64,000 nt of DNA, from the NCBI GenBank assembly GCA_965197395.1, contig CBDANB010000007.1, positions 930,001 to 994,000 of the forward strand, written 5' to 3'. The notes under the pieces are model-generated. The model did no database searches and had not been told where the DNA came from. It saw only the letters and a program-made list of their open reading frames with translations. Position numbers and translations under genes: made by a program. The first letter of the stretch is position 1; each line of letters begins with the position of its first letter. The stretch comes from CAZYFH01 sp965197395. GTDB lineage: Bacteria; Acidobacteriota; Vicinamibacteria; Vicinamibacterales; UBA8438. Positions 45,636 to 55,596 of this stretch are shown one piece after another.

Positions 45636-46176
45636 AGCGGGTCTTGAAACAGAGAGGAGTCGCCGTGCGTCCAGCAAAGGCTGGCGCGTTCAGCGGGAGA
45701 CAGTCCCGCCGGAGCAAGAGCCAGGAGCTCCGTAGCCTGGATGGCAGGGAGGAGGGAAACCGAGGCTCTGAAGCCCATCGACGACCCACCCATGGGGTGG
45801 CAGCGAGTCATCGGGCCGTAACGAATGTGAACGCAGAGGTGGCCCCGAAAGTCATGGCCCCGGAGGCCGAGCCCCCGACTATTGGGCGAAGGCAGCATCA
45901 CGTGTCGCACACTGGCTGACGCGGCACGTGGCTCCGGCGGGGTGGGAGCGACGGCACGATGACAAGGACGCGTCGAGCAACTGGAGAAGCCCTCCTCGTC
46001 CTGTCGCGAAATCGGCAGAGCTAGGTAGGTCGTATAACCGGCAGCCCGGGAAGTCGACCGAAGACGAGAGGGTGGCGGAGGGGCTTGTAGTAGCACAGAA
46101 GCGGGGTAATGCCCGTGGAGCGAAGGAGCCCTGCTGTCTCGGCAGCACCTCCGGCAACATGGAAGGCAGGGGCGAG

Positions 46177-47487
46177 ATGACGAAGGCGCCCATCACGCTG
46201 CAAGACCTGAGACGGAGGATATACGTCAAGGCGAAGGCTGAACCGTCTTGGCGGTTCTGGGGCCTGTACGCCCACGTCTGCAAAACCGACACGCTCCACG
46301 CGGCCTACTCACTGGCCAAAGCGAACAAGGGGGCCCCTGGCAGTGACGGGGTCACCTTCGCGGCCATCGAGGCGGACGGGGTGGCAGGGTTTGTTGAGCA
46401 GTTGCGGGCCGAACTGGTTACCCGCACGTATCGTCCCATGCGCAATCGACGGAAGGCGATACCGAAGGACGGCGGCAAGAAGGTCCGCGTGCTGTCGATA
46501 CCGGCCATCCGCGACCGCGTGGTCCAGGGAGCCCTCAAGCTCATCCTGGAACCTATCTTCGAGGCAGATTTCCAACCGGGTTCGTTCGGCTATCGGCCCC
46601 AGCGGACGGCGCATGCAGCGGTGCAGCGAGTCGCCCAAGGCATCGTGCAATACAAGACCCGCGTCATCGACGTGGACCTTGCCGCCTACTTCGACAATGT
46701 GCGGCACCACCTGCTCTTGGCGAAGGTGGCTCGACGGGTCAACGACGCGGACGTGCTGGGCTTGGTGAAGCTGATGCTGAAGGCGTCGGGCAAGAAGGGC
46801 GTTCCCCAAGGCGGGGTGATTTCACCCTTGCTCAGCAACCTCTACCTCAACGAGGTGGACCGGATGCTCGAGCGCGCCAAGGAGGTCACGCGGAACGGGA
46901 AGTACACATACCTCGAGTATGCGCGCTTCGCCGATGATCTCGTGATCTTGGTGGATGCCTACCGCCGGCATGACTGGTTGCTCACGGCCGTGGACCGACG
47001 CCTCCGGGAGGAATTCGCCAACCTCCAGGTCACGATCAACGAGGAGAAGAGTCAGACCATCGACTTGGCCCGTGGGGACAGCTTCGGATTCCTCGGCTTC
47101 GCGTTCCGTCGGGTTCGCAGCCGTACTGGCACGTGGCGAGCGCATTACACGCCGCGGGTGAAAGCCCGTACAGCGCTCCTGCGTAAGCTGAAGGACATCT
47201 TCCGACGCCATCGGTCCCAGCCCATCGACCGTGTGGTGACTCTCATCAACCCGGTTCTACGGGGATGGGTCACCTACTTCGCCGTCGGGCACTCGAGCCG
47301 GTGCTTCTCGTTTGTGAAAAGCTGGGTGGAGAAGAAGGTTCGGCGTCATTTGATGCGTGCCCGGAACCGCCAGGGTTTTGGGTGGCACCGGTGGAGTCGG
47401 CGGTGGGTGTATGACGTGCTCGGTCTGTTCAACGCGTACCGAGTCCGTCGTGTGGTCCCCCCGCTGACAGCGGGTGCCACTCGATAG
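46177..47487 (+). CDS. ltrA: group II intron-encoded reverse transcriptase/maturase
   Basis: A 436-residue protein. The RT domain has GAPGSDGVTF, PAIRDRVVQGALKLILEPIF, DVDLAAYFDNVRH, PQGGVISPLLSNLYLNEVDR and the catalytic RFADDLVIL (FADD where YADD is commoner). The maturase X domain has LRKLKDIFRRHRSQPIDRVV and LINPVLRGWVTYFAVGHSS. No HNH endonuclease domain follows, so insertion would rely on reverse splicing into single-stranded or replicating DNA. The start is ATG 46177. Confidence 0.93.
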   Translation: MTKAPITLQDLRRRIYVKAKAEPSWRFWGLYAHVCKTDTLHAAYSLAKANKGAPGSDGVTFAAIEADGVAGFVEQLRAELVTRTYRPMRNRRKAIPKDGGKKVRVLSIPAIRDRVVQGALKLILEPIFEADFQPGSFGYRPQRTAHAAVQRVAQGIVQYKTRVIDVDLAAYFDNVRHHLLLAKVARRVNDADVLGLVKLMLKASGKKGVPQGGVISPLLSNLYLNEVDRMLERAKEVTRNGKYTYLEYARFADDLVILVDAYRRHDWLLTAVDRRLREEFANLQVTINEEKSQTIDLARGDSFGFLGFAFRRVRSRTGTWRAHYTPRVKARTALLRKLKDIFRRHRSQPIDRVVTLINPVLRGWVTYFAVGHSSRCFSFVKSWVEKKVRRHLMRARNRQGFGWHRWSRRWVYDVLGLFNAYRVRRVVPPLTAGATR

Positions 47488-47520
47488 GTCCCATAGCCCT
47501 TGACGGGAAGCCGGCAGGTA

Positions 47521-47554
47521 AGCGGAGTGCGGGAAATCCGCACGCTCCGTTTGA
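47521..47554 (+). ncRNA. group II intron domain V, copy B
   Basis: A 34-nt hairpin starting AGC, with GTGCGG-GAAA-TCCGCAC as the upper stem and GGAG/CTCC as the lower stem. This is the catalytic core hairpin of group II introns. It lies 33 nt after the protein stop codon. Confidence 0.85.
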
Positions 47555-47821
47555 CGAGGCGGGGCCTGGAAACGGAGCCACGGATGACCCTATGCGGGCA
47601 CGAAGGGGGAAACCCCGGACACAGCCAAGGGGAGTCCTACGGGCCACCGCGCCAGGCCTCGACCCTACCAAGGCTACTACAGGCCGCCACACGCATCCAG
47701 ACGGCCCGCGCGCTCGTCGACGGTCGTGCCGGGAGACGGCGACTGGGCTCCTGGCTCCCGTGTGGGCCGAGCGGCGGGCCGAGACCGCAAGGGCTAAGAT
47801 GGTCAGAGGGCATTTGCGACT

Positions 47822-50194
47822 ATGACCGCGGACCAGCGCGCAGCGCGCCGACCACAGGTGCGACCGGCGATGCCCCGGTGGTACGTACCGGTGTTGGTGG
47901 CGCTCATCGGGGCCATCGGCTCGGCCTGGGGTTTCGCCGGGGCCCGGAACGTTGAGGGTGAACAGCTCCAGCTGGATCTGGAGCGTCGTGCCCGGAACGT
48001 CGTGAGCGCCGTGCGCGATGGTGTGGCGCACAACCTCCGGTTGCTGGAGACGATGTCGGCGTTCGTCTCACAGGATGGCGGCGAGGGCGACGAGGCGGCG
48101 CCACCCCCCGGCGACGTGGCCTACTGGCTGGGACAGATCGAGCCGTACCGGAGCGCCATGGGGTCGTTCAGGTTGTGGGTCGACGCGACGCTCCCGCAGT
48201 ACCCCGGCACGCGCGCGCTGGGGTGGGTCTCGACCGTGGTCGACAGTGGGCGGTTCGCCTACGAGCTGTTCGCACGCGCGGTTGTGGATGGTGAATATCG
48301 CGTCCGAGAACGTGGTCCCGACGGCGAGGTGGGGGCGGCGCGCGCCCGCAGCGACTACCTCCCGGTGTTCGCCATCGAGCCCCGCGCACGGTACGCGACC
48401 AGCGTGGGGCTCGATCTCACCGCGGATCCGGCGACACGCGAGCCGTTGCTGGCGGCGTGCGCGTCGGGCGAGCCGGAGGCCGCGCAGACTGACCGCTTCT
48501 TTGGTCCGCGGAGCGCACCGGTATTCCTCGTGTTCCGCCCCCTTCGTCCTGGTCTGCCCGCTGGGACCCGCGACGCCACATGTGCGGACCGCGGCGCGGT
48601 CGCCTTCGGCGCGTTTAGCCTGCCGGACATCATCGCAGACTCGTTTGCGGGGCTACAGGATCAGGCCGTCGAGGTCCGCGTCCACGCGGCCGCCGCCGCG
48701 GTGCCCGGCCTGCTCTACGAGAGCGGCGGACAAGGGGCCGCGCCAACGGCGCCAGGACAGGCGCACTGGGAGACCACGATTCGCGTGGCCGGCGTACCGT
48801 TGGTCTTCGACTTCGTCCCCACGATGGCATTGAGCGCGCTCCATCAGACCTGGCAGCCGTGGGCGGTGCTCTTGGCCGGGCTGCTGTTCACGGGCGTCGC
48901 GGTCGCGCTTCTTCTCCAGGCCGAGAGCCGGCAGGCACAGATCGAACGCGTCGTCGCCGAGCGCACGGGACAGCTCGTTGCCGCCAATCGCGCGCTCGAG
49001 TCGGAGACGCGCCGCAAGGCGGAGCTCGAGGCGCAACTCCGGCACACACTCAAAATGGAGGCGGTGGGCACGCTCGCCGGCGGCATCGCCCATGACTTCA
49101 ACAACGTGCTGACGCCGATCATCGGGTCGTGCGACCTTCTCAAGATGGAATCGGTGCCCGGTGATTCGGTCTACGCGTATGCGGACCAGATCGAGGCGTC
49201 GGCGCAGCGTGCGGCGCAGCTCACGAAGCAGCTCCTGGGGTTTGCGCGCAAAGGCAAGCTGCAGCACACACACGTGGGGGTCGACGCGACGCTGCGCGAG
49301 GTGTTGAGCTTTCTCGGCCGAACCACGCACAAGAACATCTCGATCGCGCATAGCCTACGGGTCGCGGACGTGTCGGTACTTGGCGACCCGGACCAGATCC
49401 AGCAGGTCATCCTGAATCTTGCAGTCAACGCGTGTGACGCGATGCCCGGCGGTGGCGAGTTGCGGTTCACGACCGATGTCGTCAGGCTGACCGAATCCGA
49501 AGCGCGGCTCGACGCGGACGCTGAGCCAGGCTCCTATGTACGGCTCGCGGTGGCCGATACGGGGGCGGGGATCCCGACGTCCATCAAGGACCGTGTCTTC
49601 GAGCCCTTCTTCACCACGAAGGGCGACGGAAAAGGTAGCGGCATGGGGCTGGCGATGGTCTACGGCATTGTCAGAAACCACAGCGGCTTCGTCCAGCTCA
49701 TCTCGCGGGACGGGCGCGGCACGACATTCATCGTCTATCTGCCCGTCGCTGCCGAGCATGCCGAGGTCCACGCCCTCCCCGGCGCGTCCGACGGCCTCGT
49801 CGCCGGTTCTGGGCGGGTCCTCGTCGTCGATGACGAGGAACCGGTCCGTCAGGCGGCCTCCGCTGTGCTGCGACGTCTTGGATACGACGTCGTGACGGTG
49901 CCGAGCGGCGCGACGGCTGTGGCCTACTGCTCAACGCAGCCCGACGATGTCGACGTCGTGCTCCTCGACATGGTGATGCCGGAGATGGACGGTAACGAGT
50001 GTTTTCACGCCCTCCGCCGAATCTCCCCCGACCTTCGCGTCGTATTGTGCTCTGGCTATGGGCATGACACGGCCGCCCAACGCCTGCTCGATGCCGGCGC
50101 CGTCGCCTTCGTGCACAAGCCGTATCGCGCCGTCGAGCTGTCCGTGGCCTTGGCGGCGAGCCATGCCGCGGCGCCTAAGTTTGCTCGCGCCTGA
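47822..50194 (+). CDS. hybrid sensor histidine kinase with CHASE-type domain and receiver
   Basis: A 790-residue membrane kinase. A first membrane segment (about 20-42) and a second (about 343-365) flank an extracytoplasmic CHASE-like sensor. HisKA has the phospho-His in GTLAGGIAHDFNNVL near 421. The HATPase has an N box in NLAVNACDAMPGG, a G box in DTGAGIP and a G2 box in GSGMGLAMVYGI. The C-terminal receiver has acids in VLVVDDEEPVR, the phospho-Asp in VVLLDMVMPEMDG near 716 and the Lys in FVHKPYR. No partner regulator is adjacent. The start is ATG 47822, about 150 bp after the intron. Confidence 0.93.
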   Translation: MTADQRAARRPQVRPAMPRWYVPVLVALIGAIGSAWGFAGARNVEGEQLQLDLERRARNVVSAVRDGVAHNLRLLETMSAFVSQDGGEGDEAAPPPGDVAYWLGQIEPYRSAMGSFRLWVDATLPQYPGTRALGWVSTVVDSGRFAYELFARAVVDGEYRVRERGPDGEVGAARARSDYLPVFAIEPRARYATSVGLDLTADPATREPLLAACASGEPEAAQTDRFFGPRSAPVFLVFRPLRPGLPAGTRDATCADRGAVAFGAFSLPDIIADSFAGLQDQAVEVRVHAAAAAVPGLLYESGGQGAAPTAPGQAHWETTIRVAGVPLVFDFVPTMALSALHQTWQPWAVLLAGLLFTGVAVALLLQAESRQAQIERVVAERTGQLVAANRALESETRRKAELEAQLRHTLKMEAVGTLAGGIAHDFNNVLTPIIGSCDLLKMESVPGDSVYAYADQIEASAQRAAQLTKQLLGFARKGKLQHTHVGVDATLREVLSFLGRTTHKNISIAHSLRVADVSVLGDPDQIQQVILNLAVNACDAMPGGGELRFTTDVVRLTESEARLDADAEPGSYVRLAVADTGAGIPTSIKDRVFEPFFTTKGDGKGSGMGLAMVYGIVRNHSGFVQLISRDGRGTTFIVYLPVAAEHAEVHALPGASDGLVAGSGRVLVVDDEEPVRQAASAVLRRLGYDVVTVPSGATAVAYCSTQPDDVDVVLLDMVMPEMDGNECFHALRRISPDLRVVLCSGYGHDTAAQRLLDAGAVAFVHKPYRAVELSVALAASHAAAPKFARA

Positions 50195-50215
50195 ACCCAC
50201 GCGGCGGCGCGACGG

Positions 50216-52219
50216 CTACGACGTTGGCTGCCGCACGAGTCGGATGGTCGCGACGCGGACGGCGAGGCGGCGGGGGTCGGTCGAGAGGCCGAGGCTCGCG
50301 GGCGCCACGGCATAGCCGTACCGGAGCCGCAGCTGGTTCAGGTTCGGGCGCAGCGTGTGTGACGGCACGTCGACGCGATAGGTGTGCATGCCTTCGCGCA
50401 GGGTCAGCGTCGCCACCTGGAGGTCGTTCACGTGGACCTCGACCGTTTGCGGCGGGAATCCCGGCACGGCAAACGGCCCACACTCGAGCTCCAACACGTA
50501 GTCATCCGCGTTCGTCTTCAGTGGGACCAACACGGTCGAGGTGTCGGCGTCGGCCCAGCGAAACGTGAAGCGGGGATGCTGCTCCCGGATTGACCAGCCG
50601 TGCCCGAGGAATCGGTCATCTTCCGCCCCGCCGACGTCGATCGCCAGGGTGTCGTAGGTCCGCCCCCGGATCCGGTCATAGACCGGCAACCCGACGTCGT
50701 ACCGCCAGGCCACATAAGCGCTGGCCGGGAGCGAGAAGGGGTTGCCGAGACGCTCGTAGAACTCCTCGACCACCCGGATGAACGTCACGCCTTCGACTGG
50801 TGTCAAGGCACTGCTCCGGTAGCCGACCATGAACACCGTGTTGAACGCGAGGAGTGCGAACATCGCCATGACCGGCGCCACGAGGGGGCGCCGCTGGAGC
50901 GTGGCGAGCAGACCGGCGAGTCCCATGGCGAAGACGAGCGCGCAGCTCGCGAAGCGCCTCGCGCCGAACCCCGCGCCGCCCCACCAGATCTCGACCGCCC
51001 CATTGACCCACAGCTGGCCAACGAAGCCGGAGCCTAGCACCACGGCCACCCGCCACTGCCGCCGTGCGAAGAGCAGGAGACCAACCAGCGCCGCGATGAC
51101 GACCGGGCTCCACGACAGTAGCCCTCGATTCGCGGAAAAGAGCACGTCGGTCACGTAGGGCGGGACCCATGACGGCTCGAACGCGTGTTCGCGAACGGGC
51201 ACGTAGGTCCACGTCCCGTACACGGCCTTCCAGAAGACGAGTTGCGGGGAGAACGCCGCGAACGCCGCGACGTCGCCACTGCTGGCGCGGAGGCGATCGC
51301 GCACGCTCGGTCCTCGCGACGCCCACGCGGACCACAGCAGATCGCCGACGGGCAGCACGAGAAAGAGGGCGTTCTGCCACCGGACGGTCGCCATCAGCCC
51401 GGCGGCGGCGCCCAGCCACACCCACCCTGCCCGCGTCAGGCGGCCCCGAGACCGATGCCAGAGGAAGAGGAACAGGGTGGTCGCGAACATCGACACCCCG
51501 TGGACCATCGAATTCTCGACCGTGAGATACCAGATGAGAAATGAGGTGCCGCACAGCCCGAGCGTCGACAGGCAGGCCAGGCCCTTCGGGAAGTAGCTGC
51601 GCACCACACGATAGACGAGCACGAGTCCGACAAAGCCGTAGAGCAGCGTCGCGAGACCGATCGCGCGTTGATAGGGCAGGGCGTAGCCGTCGACGGCGAG
51701 ATCCGCGCCCAGCAGGTTGGCCGCGATGAGCCACAGGTGCGCGAGAAGGAAGAAGGGGCTCCAGAGCAGCGGCGCGCCGAACGCGTATTGCCGCGCCGCA
51801 TGTGAACCGAACGCCTCCGCCTCGTTCGTGAACTCCAGATCCCCGTCCATGACCAGCGACCGGACCTGCACGAAGTACGAGCGCCCGTCGGACGCAACGC
51901 CGTCGAAGCCGACGTGAAAGAGCGCGAGCAGCAAGAGCAGGAACGCGATGAACGCGATGCCGATGCCGTCCAGGCGCGACGCATGGAGCATCAAGGCACG
52001 CCGGGCGGGCGGCGCGACGCGCCGCGCCAGCGCCCGGCCGGCGAGCACACAGGCCAGGATCCCGAAGAGGCCACCCCCGAGCAACCCGAGCCGGTCGCGG
52101 TAGAGCCACAGGATCGTGACGTGCCAGACGGTCAGGCAGGCGGCGGCGAGCAGGGTAACGTTGACGATCCAGGCGCCACGCACCCAAGGCGAGGTTGTGG
52201 CTTCGTTCGACGCGGCCAA
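50216..52219 (-). CDS. polytopic membrane glycosyltransferase-like protein
   Basis: A 667-residue membrane protein with about 10-12 hydrophobic helices in the first 470 residues (for example ALMLHASRLDGIGIAFIAFL and LVFAMGLAGLLATL) and a soluble C-terminal beta-rich domain. Acidic residues in an early loop (VGFDGVASDGRSYF) recall the catalytic loop of GT-C (family 39-like) enzymes, which use lipid-linked sugars in the periplasm. The family is inferred from topology. The start is ATG 52219. It converges with the histidine kinase gene. Confidence 0.72.
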   Translation of the reverse strand: MAASNEATTSPWVRGAWIVNVTLLAAACLTVWHVTILWLYRDRLGLLGGGLFGILACVLAGRALARRVAPPARRALMLHASRLDGIGIAFIAFLLLLLALFHVGFDGVASDGRSYFVQVRSLVMDGDLEFTNEAEAFGSHAARQYAFGAPLLWSPFFLLAHLWLIAANLLGADLAVDGYALPYQRAIGLATLLYGFVGLVLVYRVVRSYFPKGLACLSTLGLCGTSFLIWYLTVENSMVHGVSMFATTLFLFLWHRSRGRLTRAGWVWLGAAAGLMATVRWQNALFLVLPVGDLLWSAWASRGPSVRDRLRASSGDVAAFAAFSPQLVFWKAVYGTWTYVPVREHAFEPSWVPPYVTDVLFSANRGLLSWSPVVIAALVGLLLFARRQWRVAVVLGSGFVGQLWVNGAVEIWWGGAGFGARRFASCALVFAMGLAGLLATLQRRPLVAPVMAMFALLAFNTVFMVGYRSSALTPVEGVTFIRVVEEFYERLGNPFSLPASAYVAWRYDVGLPVYDRIRGRTYDTLAIDVGGAEDDRFLGHGWSIREQHPRFTFRWADADTSTVLVPLKTNADDYVLELECGPFAVPGFPPQTVEVHVNDLQVATLTLREGMHTYRVDVPSHTLRPNLNQLRLRYGYAVAPASLGLSTDPRRLAVRVATIRLVRQPTS

Positions 52220-52322
52220 GGTGGGCTCATCTTGATGTTGTGCGGTCCGCGCGTCAACCGGTGCGCTGACGTTGACCGCGATTGGGTGGAGGCTGGAGGG
52301 CGCCGTAGCCGGGCGCCGCTGC

Positions 52323-52384
52323 GCTAGCGCTCGCGATAGGTGATCAGGCCGCGGCTAGCGCTCGCGATAGGTGATCAGGCCGCG
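52323..52384. repeat. 31-bp perfect tandem duplication at the 3' end of infA
   Basis: Two head-to-tail copies of a 31-bp unit that starts gctagcgctcgcgataggtg (52323-52353 and 52354-52384). Unit 2 contains the last codons and stop of infA; unit 1 lies just downstream of the stop. The protein is unchanged because the gene reads out of unit 2 into its stop before reaching unit 1. Confidence 0.9.
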
Positions 52385-52573
52385 GGTCGGGTCGTAGGGT
52401 GACACGCCGACCTTCACGCGGTCGCCCGGGACGACCTTGATCCGGAATCGGCGCATCCGACCGCTGAGCTGCGCGAGCACCTCGTGGCCGGTGTCGGATT
52501 CGACCCGATACAGGCCGCCGCTGTGCACGGCGGTGACCAGGCCCTGGATGTCGATGAGATCGTCTTTCGCCAC
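52355..52573 (-). CDS. infA: translation initiation factor IF-1
   Basis: A 72-residue S1-like OB-fold protein that blocks the ribosomal A site during initiation. Motifs are the N-terminal MAKDDLIDIQGLV, the central SDTGHEVLAQLSGRMRRFRI and the C-terminal VKVGVSPYDPTRGLITYR. Length is normal. It is not beside ribosomal-protein genes here, as is common for isolated infA genes or a second paralogue in Acidobacteria. Confidence 0.96.
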   Translation of the reverse strand: MAKDDLIDIQGLVTAVHSGGLYRVESDTGHEVLAQLSGRMRRFRIKVVPGDRVKVGVSPYDPTRGLITYRER

Positions 52574-52815
52574 GTGCGCTCGCTCCGGACCTGAATCATA
52601 CCAGCTTCACGCGAGCGTCGGACTGGCCCGCCAGTTGACGCCGTGACCGTCAAGGTGAGCGAAGGCTGGTGCGGAAGGGGGGATTCGGCAGGATGAGTGT
52701 TGCCGAGTGTCGTGTCGTGCCGTTTCAGGCCGTTTTTTTGGGGTTCCCCGCGATTCTCCGTGTTGTCCAGTCCGGCTGACGCTGCCTTGTGGTGCGGAGT
52801 TCGTTAGCTTTTGGG

Positions 52816-53275
52816 GTTCCTCACACAAATGTATGCACGATTCTGGAATGATCTCGCCGATCACGCGTCGGCCTCAAGATGAGGAATAGGCCAGAAACCA
52901 GCCGGATTCAGGGGCTTCCATAGCTGAATCGACCGCCGCCTGCGCGGGCCCCGCTTTTGGTGGGGGGCCTGCTCGGCGGCAGCCTGTTCCGACGTAAGAT
53001 GCTGATACGAAGATGTTTACGCCGTGACGATCATGCAGCCAGGTGAAACTCGCGGCTGACTCGCCCCGATGGCCATCGCGCGCCCGGAGCTTTCCCTCCA
53101 CCGCCTCGAAAGCTGGCGGCCTGGTACCACGCGCCCTCAAGTGCAGCCGGCGGTCCAGGCCCCCGCATCCACGTCTTAGATACCGGGTCATTGCTGACTC
53201 TCGCAAGTGGCTGATTCTACACAGTTTAAACGCTGAGAGGACTTACTCTCCTTGCATACATTCGTGAGAGGAACC
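52816..53275 (-). repeat. MITE-B copy 3, diverged (460 bp)
   Basis: Both ends carry GGTTCCTC-type inverted repeats (plus-strand start GGTTCCTCACACAAATGTAT, end read on minus GGTTCCTCTCACGAATGTAT). A perfect 8-bp duplication, gcttttgg, flanks it (52808-52815 and 53276-53283). Its interior differs from copies 1 and 2 except for a core of about 60 bp at 52920-52982, in opposite plus-strand orientation. It is the main content of the gene-free stretch between infA and 53379; no gene is seen in the rest of that stretch. Confidence 0.9.
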
Positions 53276-54333
53276 GCTTTTGGTTAGCTGTTTGAGCATG
53301 CCGAGCCAGGATCTGTTGTTCGACGGGAACGACTAAGCCGACCTGCACCGGCGATGGTGAACCGTGAAACCGAAGCGTTCAGATCCAGTTTGTGAAACGC
53401 GTTTGTTGCTTCCACATTCTAGCCGTTCGACTGGTTGCACTGGCACTCTGCACCTCTGCTTCGATAACGCCGACCGCAACTACACTTGCTGATACGGACT
53501 GCCAGAAGTGAAGGGCGGGCTCCCAGGCTGACATCTCTCCATCAGTTGTCCCCGACTCGTCTCGACCGGGCGAGGCACGGAACAGAACGTTAAGAGCGTG
53601 AATCAGACGGGTGCCTGCCCGGTGCAATTCGGCCGCGTGTGCGGTGAAGTCCTCAAGGGAGCGCTCCCTCTGGAGACGCTTCGTCGGCCGTTCGCTCGCG
53701 TCCGACAGTTGTCGCGTCAGGGAGACTCCGACGTTGTCTATTTCCCACAGTATGTACGCGGGTATTTGCAGGCGCCCGAACGGGGACGCCATCAGAAACT
53801 CCGAGTACCAGGCTGTCCATTTCTCCAATATCTGCGCAGGACTCAGCTGTTGGTCGCGGGAAACATCGATCTTTTCCCGCGTGTACCGAGTGAAGTCGTC
53901 CAGCTGTGAGGCGCCCCAATAGCAGAAGAGTCCTGGCAAGCCTGACCTAAACTTTCGATAGAACGCGTCGCGAGAGATGTGAGCCAATCGCAGGAAATGA
54001 ACGACGGTTACGTCTCGAAGCGATTGCTCTTGAAGGACGGCGTTCAACACAGATGCCAACTCACGTCGGGCTCTGTCGTGGGTGAGTCGTCTCTCTCGCA
54101 AAGTCGCACTAAGATCTTCTTCCTGGATGTTCAGAGCGACGCCGCGTCTCCCATATAGGCGAAGAAGCTGCTTAGTTGGGTTGTCCGGTTCGCGCGTGCG
54201 ACTCGTGTCAAGCAGACGGGGGTGTTTCGCTTGAACGTACTCGAGGGTCGTCTTCACGTACTCGCGCCGCAATTGAGCTTGCCTGGGTTGGGTGGACACC
54301 CCACAAGGCGCGAGAATGCGCCGGGAGGTGTTC

Positions 54334-54630
54334 ATGGCCCAACGGAGACGACGACGATTCACGGTGGAGTTCAAACAGGAAGCGGTCCGGCTGTGCAAGC
54401 AGGGTGACCGCAGCATCGGCCAGGTGGCACGGGAGTTGGACCTGACCGAGTCGGCGTTGCGGCGATGGGTGCAGCAGTACGAGATCGACCACGGCCACAA
54501 TCCGACCGGCGCGCTGACCACCGAGGAACTCGAGGAACTCCGAACGCTGCGCCGCGAAGTGCGCGTCCTGCGAGAGGAGCGAACGATCTTAAAAAAGGCG
54601 GCGGCCTTCTTCGCGAAGGAACAGGCGTGA
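54334..54630 (+). CDS. IS3-family transposase OrfA, copy 2
   Basis: Identical to the OrfA at 26314-26610: a 98-residue helix-turn-helix protein with a C-terminal coiled region and an A-rich slippery stretch before the stop. Confidence 0.88.
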   Translation: MAQRRRRRFTVEFKQEAVRLCKQGDRSIGQVARELDLTESALRRWVQQYEIDHGHNPTGALTTEELEELRTLRREVRVLREERTILKKAAAFFAKEQA

Positions 54631-55505
54631 GGTTCGCGTTTGTTCATGCGGAGAAGGCCACCCATGCGGTGCGGTCTCTCTGTCGGGTGCTCCAGGTCAC
54701 CCGCAGTGGCTACTACGCATGGGCGAAGCGCCCGCCGAGCCGACGGCACCGTGAAGACGTCCAGCTGACAGCCCGGATCCGGGCGATCCATGCCGCGAGT
54801 CGGGGGACCTACGGAAGCCCGCGGATCTACGAGCAGCTCAGGCAGGACGGGTTCACCGTTGGCCGGGAGCGAGTCGCCAGACTGCTGCGGGCCATGGGCC
54901 TGATCGGCCTGCCCTGCAAGCGGTTCCGGCGTACCACGGACAGTGCCCACCAACATCCGGTTGCGCCCAACGTGCTCGCCCGTGACTTCGACGCCGCACA
55001 GCCGAACGAGCGCTGGAGCACCGACATCACCTACCTCTGGACGTGGGAGGGGTGGCTGTATCTTGCCGTCGTGCTCGACCTGTTCTCGCGGCGCGTGGTG
55101 GGGTGGGCCATCCAGCCGCACCTGCGGGCGGAGCTGGCGCTCGAGGCGTTGCACATGGCGCTGGGGAGGCGCGTCCCAGCGGCCGGCCTCGTCCATCATT
55201 CGGACCGAGGGTGCCAGTATGCCGCCGACGCGTACCAGCGCGTCCTGCACGACCACCAGATCGTCTGCTCGATGAGTCGGAAGGGCGACTGCTGGGATAA
55301 CGCCGTCACCGAGAGCTTCTTCGGGACGCTCAAGACCGAGCTCATCCACCGCCAGCCGTGGTCGACGCGACGCAGGACCAAGGACGCCGTCGCGGAGTAC
55401 CTCGAGGGCTTCTATAATCCCCACCGCCTGCACTCGTCCCTGGGATACGTCAGCCCCAACACCTTTGAAAGGAGGCATGCTCGACAGGTGCAGTGTGCAG
55501 CATAA
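54627..55505 (+). CDS. IS3-family transposase OrfB, copy 2
   Basis: Identical to the OrfB at 26607-27485: a 292-residue DDE integrase-core protein with acids in WSTDITYLW, HHSDRGCQY and TESFFGTLKTEL. The GTG start overlaps the OrfA stop. Confidence 0.92.
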   Translation: MRFAFVHAEKATHAVRSLCRVLQVTRSGYYAWAKRPPSRRHREDVQLTARIRAIHAASRGTYGSPRIYEQLRQDGFTVGRERVARLLRAMGLIGLPCKRFRRTTDSAHQHPVAPNVLARDFDAAQPNERWSTDITYLWTWEGWLYLAVVLDLFSRRVVGWAIQPHLRAELALEALHMALGRRVPAAGLVHHSDRGCQYAADAYQRVLHDHQIVCSMSRKGDCWDNAVTESFFGTLKTELIHRQPWSTRRRTKDAVAEYLEGFYNPHRLHSSLGYVSPNTFERRHARQVQCAA

Positions 55506-55596
55506 TCAACCTGTCCACTTTTCCCAGGCAAGATCACAATCGCTTGCGCCAACCGCGAACGTCCTTCGCTGCGAACCATGGGTTGAGGCGTTGCAT

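Larger units (their letters stand above)
45665..47668 (+). mobile_element. group II intron copy B, complete
   Basis: The intron begins with the consensus 5' GTGCG (45665-45669) and ends at about 47668 after ccctac, where similarity to copy A stops. A 5' ribozyme region of about 510 nt precedes the protein gene, and domain V is at 47521-47554. About 110 nt separate domain V from the 3' end, longer than the usual domain VI; the exact 3' end should be taken as approximate. It sits between a damaged glycosyltransferase gene and a histidine kinase gene. Confidence 0.87.
54274..55536 (+). mobile_element. IS3-family insertion sequence, copy 2 (1263 bp)
   Basis: Appears base-for-base identical to copy 1 (26254-27516), with the same terminal repeats. 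It is flanked by a 4-bp duplication caat (54270-54273 and 55537-55540), a clean simple insertion into the TetR-like gene on the opposite strand. Confidence 0.95.
53379..55596 (-). pseudogene. TetR-like regulator gene, split by IS3
   Basis: Read on the minus strand from ATG 55596 (MQRLNPWFAAKDVRGWRKR) the gene runs into the IS3 insertion at 55536 and resumes at 54273 (REYVKTTLEYVQAKHPRLLD). Removing 1263 bp plus one 4-bp duplication (caat) leaves exactly 317 codons. The protein has a TetR-type helix-turn-helix (LRDVTVVHFLRLAHISRDAF, then YRKFRSGLPGLFCYW) after an extra N-terminal region of about 90 residues. Its target is unknown. The start at 55596 is probable, not proven. Confidence 0.8.

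Noticed and set aside
46177..47487. Retron or diversity-generating reverse transcriptase
   Set aside because: The maturase domain, domain V hairpin and 5' GTGCG show a group II intron protein.
52600..53400. A 110-residue gene on the minus strand at 52874-53206
   Set aside because: It lies wholly within MITE-B copy 3 and only the 19-residue core is shared with other copies; it is treated as part of the element.
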